64,000 bases of DNA from the NCBI RefSeq assembly GCF_042665095.1, contig NZ_JBHTBV010000005.1; one strand, 5' to 3'. Source of the DNA: Gordonibacter pamelaeae. Its GTDB lineage: Bacteria; Actinomycetota; Coriobacteriia; Coriobacteriales; Eggerthellaceae. How positions within the stretch are numbered: position 1 is the stretch's first letter; every line of letters begins with the position of its first letter. Under the pieces are notes generated by a model, which saw only the letters and a list, made by a program, of their open reading frames with translations, did no database searches and had not been told where the DNA came from. Shown here one piece after another: positions 34,861 through 41,520 of the stretch. Made by a program: the position numbers and the translations under genes.

Positions 34861-35328
34861 ATGGCGAGGAAACCGGCCGAGACGCTGCTCGCCGCGCGCC
34901 GCGGGCCCGACGCCACCTGGCACGGCACCGCATTCGTGGTGGAGGCGCTGGTGCTGCTGGCGTTCCTGGCGTTCGCGCTGGCGATGTTCATGCAGCTGTT
35001 CGGCGCGGCGCACAACCGCGGCGTGGAGGAGCGCCAGCTTACGCAGGCCGTCCTGCTGGCCTCGAACGCCGCCGAGGAGTTCGCAGCGATGCCGCTCGCC
35101 GGCACGCAGAGCGAGGCGTTCGACGGCGACGGCGATGCGCTGGGCGCCGCAGCCGATGCCGGCGAGGGCGATTACCTCGTGACGCGCGAAGTGGTGCCCG
35201 AGCCCACGGAGGGCGGCACGCTGTACCATGCGAGCATCGCGGTGAGCCGCGACGGAGAGGTCGTCTACGAGCTGGAGACGGCCCGCTACGCGAGCGACGG
35301 AGCAGCGGAAGGGGGCGATGCCGCGTGA
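34861..35328 (+). CDS. Prepilin-like membrane protein
   Basis: A 155-residue protein with an N-terminal basic leader, then HGTAFVVEALVLLAFLAFALAMFMQLF. The Gly followed closely by a hydrophobic helix with an early Glu resembles a type IV prepilin cleavage site, though Glu is at +6 rather than +5. The rest is an exported acidic domain. It starts one base after the previous stop and overlaps the next gene (GTGA). Confidence 0.62.
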   Translation: MARKPAETLLAARRGPDATWHGTAFVVEALVLLAFLAFALAMFMQLFGAAHNRGVEERQLTQAVLLASNAAEEFAAMPLAGTQSEAFDGDGDALGAAADAGEGDYLVTREVVPEPTEGGTLYHASIAVSRDGEVVYELETARYASDGAAEGGDAA

Positions 35329-35792
35329 CCACGCGGGGACGCGGATCGGTGCGCATAGGGCCCATCAGCCTGTTCGCCCTCGTCATCATCTTGTGCCTGG
35401 CCGTCATGGCCGTGCTCTCGGTGACGACGGCGCAGGCCACGTACGCCGCCGCCGAACGGCAGGCGTCCTTCACCACCGACACGTACGCCAACGAGCGGGC
35501 GGGCCAAGAGCTCGTGGCGGACGTCGACGCCGCGCTCGCGCCGGTGCGCGCAGCGCACGGGGGTCTGGCCGAGGCGCTGTCCGCCGTGCGCGCGGCGCTG
35601 CCGGAAGGTGCCGAGCTGGACGGATCGACGGTCAAGGCAGAATTCACTGCCGACAGCGGGCGCACGCTCGCCGTCGTGCTGGAGATACGCGCGGACGCCA
35701 CGTACAGCGTGGCGTCATGGAAGGCAACGACGCTGTGGACGGAGAACGGCGCAGGCGAGACGCTGTGGTCGGGCGCTGCGCAGACACGATAG
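35325..35792 (+). CDS. Single-pass exported protein of the pilus operon
   Basis: A 155-residue protein with a short basic N-terminus, one membrane helix (residues about 15-36, LFALVIILCLAVMAVLSV) followed by TTAQATYAAAERQ, and an extracellular domain of unknown fold. The GTG start overlaps the previous stop. No family is recognised; it is probably a structural or minor component of the same apparatus. Confidence 0.62.
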   Translation: MTTRGRGSVRIGPISLFALVIILCLAVMAVLSVTTAQATYAAAERQASFTTDTYANERAGQELVADVDAALAPVRAAHGGLAEALSAVRAALPEGAELDGSTVKAEFTADSGRTLAVVLEIRADATYSVASWKATTLWTENGAGETLWSGAAQTR

Positions 35793-35802
35793 GAGCGATG
35801 AG

Positions 35803-36876
35803 ATGAAACTTGAAGAGCTGCTGCGGGAGATGGTGGACGCGAAGGCGTCCGACATCTTCATCATTGCAGGCCTGCCGCTGTCCTACGAGGTGAGCGGACG
35901 GCAGATCCGCCTGGACTCGGCGCCGCTCATGCCCGATGACACCGAGACGTTCGTGCGCGCCATCTACGAGGTGAGCGGGCGCAGCATGCAGCGCTTCGTG
36001 GACAACGGCAACCACGACGACGACTTCTCGTTCGCCATCGCGGGCGTGGGGCGCTTCCGCGCAAACGTGTTCCGCCAGCGCGGGTCGTTCGGCGCCGTCA
36101 TCCGCGTCATCCCGTTCGGGCTGCCGAACCCGGCCGACTTCCACATCCCCGACGAGGTGCTGCGCCTGGCCCGCCTGCAGAAGGGCCTCGTGCTGGTCAC
36201 GGGACCGGCAGGCGCGGGCAAGTCCACGACGCTGGCCTGCATCATCGACAAGCTGAACCACGAGCGCTCGGGGCACATCATCACCATGGAGGACCCCATC
36301 GAGTACGTGCACAAGCACGGCAGCTGCATCGTGACGCAGCGCGAGGTGCCCACCGACATCGCCACCTACGGCGAGGCGCTGCGCTCTGCCATGCGCGAGA
36401 GCCCGGACGTCATCCTCCTGGGCGAGATGCGCGACTACGAGACCATCGGCACGGCCGTCACCGCCGCCGAGATGGCGCAGCTCCTGTTCTCCACGCTGCA
36501 CACCACGGGCGCGGCCGGCACGGTGGACCGCATCATCGACGCCTTCCCCGCCTCGCAGCAGCGCCAGATCCGCATGCAGCTGTCCATGGTGCTGGACGCC
36601 ATCGTGTCGCAGCAGCTCGTGCCCACGGTGGACGGCGAGGTGGTGCCCGCCTTCGAGATCATGGTCACGAACACGGCCATCCGCAACCTCATCCGCGAGG
36701 AGAAGACGCACCAGATAGACAGCGTGATAGCCGCCGGCGGCTCCGAGGGCATGCGCACGATGGACCAGAGCCTGTTCGACCTGGTGAAGAGCGGACGCGT
36801 GGCCAAGGAGATGGCATTGCAGTACAGCATCCACCAGGAGGCGCTGAAGAAGCGCTTCGAGGCCGAGGGGCTGTAG
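35803..36876 (+). CDS. pilT: Type IV pilus twitching ATPase PilT
   Basis: A 357-residue hexameric ATPase that powers pilus retraction. Walker A GPAGAGKST lies near residue 133, the Asp box MEDPIEYVH near 165, Walker B DVILLGEMRD near 205 and the His box STLHTTGAAGTVDRI near 232. The AIRNLIREEKTHQI segment is the PilT C-terminal signature. The ATG at 35803 follows AGGAGCGATGAG; the in-frame extension upstream lies in the preceding gene. No pilB assembly ATPase, pilM-Q or major pilin is in the window. Confidence 0.92.
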   Translation: MKLEELLREMVDAKASDIFIIAGLPLSYEVSGRQIRLDSAPLMPDDTETFVRAIYEVSGRSMQRFVDNGNHDDDFSFAIAGVGRFRANVFRQRGSFGAVIRVIPFGLPNPADFHIPDEVLRLARLQKGLVLVTGPAGAGKSTTLACIIDKLNHERSGHIITMEDPIEYVHKHGSCIVTQREVPTDIATYGEALRSAMRESPDVILLGEMRDYETIGTAVTAAEMAQLLFSTLHTTGAAGTVDRIIDAFPASQQRQIRMQLSMVLDAIVSQQLVPTVDGEVVPAFEIMVTNTAIRNLIREEKTHQIDSVIAAGGSEGMRTMDQSLFDLVKSGRVAKEMALQYSIHQEALKKRFEAEGL

Positions 36877-36923
36877 AGGCCAGCTGCCGCAAGCAGCCTG
36901 CCTGGATACCGAGGACATGACGA

Positions 36924-36948
36924 GCGGCCCGCCTATCCGGCGGGCCGC
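36924..36948. terminator. GC hairpin after pilT
   Basis: A perfect 10-bp stem GCGGCCCGCC/GGCGGGCCGC with loop TATCC, 47 bases after the pilT stop and just before hairpin element B. It has no T run, so its role as a terminator is tentative. Confidence 0.4.
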
Positions 36949-36949
36949 A

Positions 36950-37047
36950 GTGTGACAAGGGGACGGGGATAATGTCACGTTCTTGGACGCTTTGCGGCCT
37001 TGCGTCTCATTGGGGAACGTGACATTATCCCCGTCCCCTTGTCACAC
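36950..37047. repeat. 98-bp perfect hairpin element, copy B
   Basis: Arms of 33 bp (36950-36982, containing GGGGACGGGGATAATGTCAC, and 37015-37047) are exact inverted repeats around a 32-base spacer. The spacer shares GACGCTTTGCGGC-like sequence with copy A at 13191-13288. It fills the convergent gap between pilT and the DUF2804 gene, ending one base before the DUF2804 stop. Confidence 0.85.
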
Positions 37048-37048
37048 C

Positions 37049-38134
37049 CTAGTACACGTTGTGCACGACCTCGGCCGACCCTTGCAGGCCGGCGATGCGG
37101 AAGGGCGTGCCGTCGTCGAGCACCACCGTGCCGTCGAACGTGCCGAACACCTGGTGCTGGTCGGTGCGCACGACCAGGGCGTTGATGCAGTCCGCGCGGT
37201 CGAGCAGCGGGGTGAACGTCAAATCGAGGCGGCCCTCGTCGTCGGTGACGTGCCAGGGAGCCAACAGGTCGTAGCGGTCGGCGACCTTGCGGGCATCGGC
37301 ACCGGCGGGCTTCTCGGGCACGCCGAAGTCCACGCGGTGCAGCTTGTGGCACGTGCCGTCCACGAACGCCATGTTCTCCGAGGCAGCCGACGTGTCGCCG
37401 AAGCCGTAGCCCAGGTTCAGGCCGAAGCAGTGCGAGCCCGGCCGGGCTCCACCCTGCCCGTCCTGCCAGCCCTGCGCCACGCCCCAGAACCACGTGTTGT
37501 CGCGCGTCCACACGCCACGGCCCCAATCCAGCAAGCCGAACGAGTCGTCGGGTGCGAACCCGTGCACCAGCAGGCCCTTCTTGAAGCTGCCGCGGGCGCG
37601 CATGGCCACGATCTTCTGGTTGTAGTAGAAGGCGAGCGGGTCCTCGGCCCACGGCGTGGCGATGACCATGGTGTCCTCGGGCTCGTCGGAGAGCACGGCG
37701 TCGAACACGAGGTCATCGTCGCCGTCGAACTGTGCGAAGCGGGCGTGGAGTCGGCGCTCGCCGTTCCCCGCCTCGAAGCGGAAGGACACGCGTCCGTTCT
37801 CAAAGGACGAGATGCCTTCCCGCGAGGTGGAAGGCAGGCGGAAGCGTCCGAGCGGGAAGGGCGTGATGACGCTCGTGGTCTTGTAGGCGGCCTGCGCGAA
37901 GTCGATGACCGACGCCGAGACGAGACCGAGGTAGCCTAAGTCGCTCAGCGTGAGCGCCACCGCGTAGGCGCCGTCGTTCACCAGGTAGTAGTCCCATTCC
38001 TTGATGCGCCATCCGGGCGCCTTGATGCGCGTGCGGTCGTAGGCGAGCTCCAGCTGCGTGGCCCACCCGCATGCGGAGAGCGCGCCGTCCAGGCGGTGCA
38101 GCGGACCCGGCCCCTCGAGGCGTTTCTCGTTCAC
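37049..38134 (-). CDS. DUF2804 domain-containing protein
   Basis: A 361-residue protein matching DUF2804 in its overall pattern: an N-terminal RIKEWDYYLVNDGAYAVALTLSDLGYLG segment, a central FAQFDGDDDLVFDAVL, and a C-terminal WHVTDDEGRLDLTFTPLLDR typical of lipocalin-like beta-barrel proteins. It has no signal peptide and its activity is unknown. The start shares ATGA with the mscS stop. Confidence 0.8.
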   Translation of the reverse strand: MNEKRLEGPGPLHRLDGALSACGWATQLELAYDRTRIKAPGWRIKEWDYYLVNDGAYAVALTLSDLGYLGLVSASVIDFAQAAYKTTSVITPFPLGRFRLPSTSREGISSFENGRVSFRFEAGNGERRLHARFAQFDGDDDLVFDAVLSDEPEDTMVIATPWAEDPLAFYYNQKIVAMRARGSFKKGLLVHGFAPDDSFGLLDWGRGVWTRDNTWFWGVAQGWQDGQGGARPGSHCFGLNLGYGFGDTSAASENMAFVDGTCHKLHRVDFGVPEKPAGADARKVADRYDLLAPWHVTDDEGRLDLTFTPLLDRADCINALVVRTDQHQVFGTFDGTVVLDDGTPFRIAGLQGSAEVVHNVY

Positions 38135-39096
38135 GATCGACCCCCTTTGCTCGTGCGGAACATGCGCGCCATGCGCTTGCGCAGGCTCGTGGGAGCGGCC
38201 TGCCTGCCGCTCGCTTTCAGCGCGGGCTTGGGCTTCGGCTTCGCAGCGGCCTCCTCCGACGCCTCCTCGGCTTCCTCGGCCTCCTGCCGGGCCTCCTCGA
38301 GCACCTTGCCAGCCGCCTCGGGCGCCCCGGCGCGCGTGAGCGGCGCCACGGCCCGCAGCACGGCATCGCCCGCCCGCGCGCTCGTGCGGCTGTCGGCCAC
38401 CTTGAACGTGATGGACCCCACGTAGCCGCCGTCGGTGATGGCCGAGAAGGACAGCTTCGGCTCCTTCGTCAGCTTGGCCACCGCGCCCGCCGCCTCGGAG
38501 GCCTCGTGCTCGATGGCGGCCGCCACGTCGTTCAGGTGCTCGCCGGGCGTCACCACCACGATGGGCAGGCTCACCTGGTTCGTGGGCGGCAGGTGCGTGA
38601 GCGCCGTCTTGTTGATGATGGAGTTGGGGATGATGACTTCCTCCCCCTTGCTGTTCCTGATGGTGGTGTGGCGCCAGGTGATGTCCTTCACCACACCGGA
38701 TGACGAGCCCACCTCGATGTTATCTCCGGGCTTGATGATGCGCAGCAGGCTGACCTGCAAGCCGCCGATGAGGTTCGCGATGGTGTCCTGGAAGCCGAGC
38801 GAGATGGCGATGCCGCCGATGCCGAGCGCGGTGATGGCGGCGCTCACGTCCACGCCATAGCAGGTGGACAGCATGATGCACACGCCCAGCAGCCATACGG
38901 CGCCGCGGGCGATGTTGACGAAGATGGAGCTGGAGGGAAGGTTCTTCTCCTCGTTGTAGTGCAGCATCTTGCGCATGAAGCGAACGGTTAAGCGCGCGAA
39001 GACGGCCGTGACCGCGAGGATGACGGCAGCCGCCAAGGCCGTGGTCAGCCAATCGACGTGCACGATGCCCTGTATATAGTGTTCGAGTTGTTCCAT
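38131..39096 (-). CDS. Small-conductance mechanosensitive channel (MscS family)
   Basis: A 321-residue MscS protein. Three membrane segments (about residues 16-40, 62-83, 88-115), the last being the pore helix ALGIGGIAISLGFQDTIANLIGG, are followed by the beta domain with PGDNIEVGSSSGVVKDITWRHT and VIIPNSIINKT. The C-terminal 70 residues are Ala/Glu/Lys-rich and unlike the compact family. It releases solutes on hypo-osmotic shock. Confidence 0.92.
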   Translation of the reverse strand: MEQLEHYIQGIVHVDWLTTALAAAVILAVTAVFARLTVRFMRKMLHYNEEKNLPSSSIFVNIARGAVWLLGVCIMLSTCYGVDVSAAITALGIGGIAISLGFQDTIANLIGGLQVSLLRIIKPGDNIEVGSSSGVVKDITWRHTTIRNSKGEEVIIPNSIINKTALTHLPPTNQVSLPIVVVTPGEHLNDVAAAIEHEASEAAGAVAKLTKEPKLSFSAITDGGYVGSITFKVADSRTSARAGDAVLRAVAPLTRAGAPEAAGKVLEEARQEAEEAEEASEEAAAKPKPKPALKASGRQAAPTSLRKRMARMFRTSKGGRS

Positions 39097-39318
39097 GCTT
39101 TTATCCTACCACGGAATGCCGCGAAACGAACCTAACGGGCGTGTTACCAAGTACGGGACGACACAAGGGCGACCCGCGGAAACCTCGGTGCGTCTCCCCG
39201 GCGACCCCGGCGCAGCCCCGGGGACCCCTGGGCGGTTCCGGGCGGCCTCGGCGCCCCCCTCCGGCCAACCTCGTGCACCTTCGGCCGGCCCCGTGGCCCG
39301 TCGCCCGCCCTCGTGATC

Positions 39319-40116
39319 CTACGACCGATCCGACGGGAGGGAAGCCCCTCCTTGCAGCGAGGCGAGCTTTGCCTCCAAGAACTCGTAGTGCTCTCTTTCC
39401 GTATGAGTCCACGGGCCGAAGAGCACCGCCTCGAGCACGTCGGCGGCGCGGCGCGCATCCCCCTCAACCGGGTACAGCTGCTCCCTTTCGCGCGAGTAGA
39501 GCCGAATCTCGTCGAACAGCCCCGAGCTCTCCAAGACGCCCAAGTTTTGGACGATGTCGGCGACGATCTTGTTGTGGTGGGCGGGGTCGGTCGCACGCGG
39601 CGTCGTTCCGGCCATGCGCATGAGCTCGTAGCGGATTTGGCAGCTGACGAGCGATATTTCGGGCTTGACAGCCATGAGCGCCAGCGACACGCGGTAGCCT
39701 TTGCCCCGAAGCAGCGCGGCCGTGTCCAGCGGCACCTGAGAAGTCCGCAGCGTCCCTTCTACGACGAGGTTGTAGCGAGCGGACGACAGGGCCTTGACCA
39801 GCGCCTCTACCATCTGTCCCGCCCATGCGGCGGTATACGCCACCGCCTCGGGCCCGTACTGGGCGTCCAGCTCGGCGAAGCGCGGATGTCGCGAACGGTA
39901 CTCGTCGCCATTGATGACGATGGCATTCTTCCCCAGCTCATCCGTCAGCAGTTTGTGAAGATTCGTCTTGCCTGCACCGCTTTGACCACCGAGGAGGAAC
40001 GCGCGCGGCTGTCGCTCTGCAAAAAGGTCGGGATCATCAACGAGCTTTTTGAAAACACCCGCGTAAGCCTTTAGAAATTCTGCGGACGAAAAACCGGCGA
40101 GGTCCCTGTGGTTCAT
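39319..40116 (-). CDS. Zeta-type toxin kinase
   Basis: A 265-residue P-loop kinase of the zeta toxin family, which phosphorylates UDP-N-acetylglucosamine-type wall precursors in characterised members. Walker A GGQSGAGKTN is near residue 44 and the substrate-site INGDEYRSRHP near 68; VVEGTLRTSQVP near 115 and the basic RMAGTTPRATDP follow. The gene overlaps the upstream XRE antitoxin stop (ATGA). The 222-base interval downstream (39097-39318) is low-complexity G/C-rich DNA without a recognised feature. Confidence 0.85.
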   Translation of the reverse strand: MNHRDLAGFSSAEFLKAYAGVFKKLVDDPDLFAERQPRAFLLGGQSGAGKTNLHKLLTDELGKNAIVINGDEYRSRHPRFAELDAQYGPEAVAYTAAWAGQMVEALVKALSSARYNLVVEGTLRTSQVPLDTAALLRGKGYRVSLALMAVKPEISLVSCQIRYELMRMAGTTPRATDPAHHNKIVADIVQNLGVLESSGLFDEIRLYSREREQLYPVEGDARRAADVLEAVLFGPWTHTEREHYEFLEAKLASLQGGASLPSDRS

Positions 40117-40682
40117 GCAGCCCTCCGATGAACGCGCTTCGCCAAGCGTTCCAGCCCTTCGATGCTTCCCCTGATCTCGGCGAGCTTCGTGAAGCTATCG
40201 TTCTCCTTGTAGATGATCTGCCTCTTCCTCTCGGCGATCAGCGACATGACGTCGTCGTAGACCAGCATGCCCTCCTTGTCGCCCTTGCTCTCAGCCTCAA
40301 GGTACAGCCGCGACACTTCCGCCAGGATCTCGGCGGCCTTCTCGTTGAGGATTTCCTGCTCGAGCGTGAGCATGTACATCTCGTTGATATCCATGATCTC
40401 CCCCTTGTCGTCGAACGTGACCATCGCATATATGACCTTCTCTGCGCTCTCGCGCTGCGCGGGCGGAATGGACTCGCCGTCGCGTTCCAGGCACTCGAGC
40501 ATGAATTCCTTGTGAGCAGCGGCGCGGATAAGGTTCGCGTTCGCCTTGCTGGGAGGCTGGCCGTTCTCGTAGCGCACCATGCTGGCCTCGCCGATTCCGA
40601 GAAGCCGGGCGAACGCCTGCTGCGTCAAGCCGTACTTCTTGCGGATGCGCTTGATTTCATCAGGAGTGATATCGTCGCTCAT
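40113..40682 (-). CDS. XRE-family antitoxin/repressor of the zeta module
   Basis: A 189-residue protein. Residues 5-60 are a helix-turn-helix (GLTQQAFARLLGIGEASMVRYENG). The remainder is highly charged and helical, with a predicted antitoxin function by position: it directly precedes and overlaps the zeta toxin gene. A perfect 32-bp palindrome begins 3 bases upstream of its ATG, so the protein probably represses its own promoter, as in PezAT-type modules. Confidence 0.8.
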   Translation of the reverse strand: MSDDITPDEIKRIRKKYGLTQQAFARLLGIGEASMVRYENGQPPSKANANLIRAAAHKEFMLECLERDGESIPPAQRESAEKVIYAMVTFDDKGEIMDINEMYMLTLEQEILNEKAAEILAEVSRLYLEAESKGDKEGMLVYDDVMSLIAERKRQIIYKENDSFTKLAEIRGSIEGLERLAKRVHRRAA

Positions 40683-40685
40683 AGC

Positions 40686-40717
40686 CTATCCTTTCTATCA
40701 AATGATAGAAAGGATAG
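40686..40717. promoter_or_regulatory. Palindromic operator of the zeta toxin-antitoxin operon
   Basis: CTATCCTTTCTATCA, two bases AA, then the exact complement. The 15-bp arms are perfect and the site abuts the antitoxin start codon, the position expected of an autoregulatory operator. The A/T-rich composition contrasts with the surrounding DNA. Confidence 0.8.
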
Positions 40718-40765
40718 TATCACATGATCGGTCTGTTGTGCAAGAGGGAGGAGAGAATAAAGCGC

Positions 40766-41311
40766 TTACCAGGAAGGGGGCTTCGGCGGCACGACCTCGC
40801 GCGGCTCCCAGAGCACGATGCGGCCCTCCCGCTGCGTGGCGGGCACGTCCACGAGACGCTGGTTGGAGGAGCCGCGCCATTTGAGGTCGAAGGAGTGCTT
40901 CGCCTGTACGAACGGGCCGTCCACCAGCACGTCGGTCTGCGCGAGGAGGTCGCGCGCCGCAGGGTCGGGCACGCCCGCGGCCAGCTGCTCGTAGGTGTAG
41001 CCCGAATACGTCCACACGTTCAGGCCGAGCGCCCGGCAGCGGCGCGCCAGCTCGGCGCAGGCGGCCGCTTGCTCAAAAGGCTCCCCGCCCGAGATGGTCA
41101 CGCCCTGCGCCAGCTTGTTGGCCGCGATATGGGCCACAAGATCGTCGATAGCGCGCACCTCCCCACCCGCGCGCGGCTGGCTCTCGGGATTGTGGCAGCC
41201 GGGACAGCCGTGCGTGCACCCCTGCACGAACACGGCGAAGCGCAGCCCCGGCCCGTCGACGATGGAGTCGGGAGCCGTGCCGAAAAGACGTATGATAGTG
41301 GGAGTAGTCAT
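40766..41311 (-). CDS. nrdG: Anaerobic ribonucleotide reductase activating protein
   Basis: A 181-residue radical SAM enzyme that installs the glycyl radical on NrdD. The cluster motif is C-X3-C-X2-C in GCTHGCPGCHNPESQ, followed by VDGPGLR upstream and the SAM-binding ISGGEPFEQ. It lies 178 bases downstream of nrdD with hairpin repeat copy 3 between the two, yet in the same direction and presumably co-transcribed. Confidence 0.94.
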   Translation of the reverse strand: MTTPTIIRLFGTAPDSIVDGPGLRFAVFVQGCTHGCPGCHNPESQPRAGGEVRAIDDLVAHIAANKLAQGVTISGGEPFEQAAACAELARRCRALGLNVWTYSGYTYEQLAAGVPDPAARDLLAQTDVLVDGPFVQAKHSFDLKWRGSSNQRLVDVPATQREGRIVLWEPREVVPPKPPSW

Positions 41312-41352
41312 GGGTAGCCTCGCATGCGCCCGAAGGGCGCATAATAATCGAA

Positions 41353-41520
41353 CAGGTTGGCGTAGTAAGTCAGCGAGACCGCCCGTGGTGCCCGAGATTC
41401 GTGGGATCGCGGAGGCGAAGCGTACTTCGGTACGCGAGCCTCCGCGATCGTGCGAAGATCGGGCACCACGGGCGGCCGCAGCGTCGGCTTATTGCGACGG
41501 CTGATCAGCCGACGCAATAA
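41353..41520. repeat. Dispersed hairpin repeat, copy 3
   Basis: Lies between nrdD and nrdG. It shares CAGGTTGGCGTAGTAAGTCA and the whole bipartite plan with copies 1 and 2. The outer arms are 17-bp exact inverted repeats (41379-41395 and 41459-41475). Where copy 1 has GTGGCACCC, copy 3 has GTGGTGCCC, and both arms changed together. The distal palindrome 41489-41520 (TTATTGCG...CGCAATAA, one A-A mismatch on each side) includes the nrdD stop codon and final codons. Confidence 0.8.

Noticed and set aside
39097..39318. C/G-rich interval with recurring GGCCTCGG-like words between mscS and the zeta toxin.
   Set aside because: No exact period, dyad or open frame could be defined; it looks like low-complexity GC-rich DNA.
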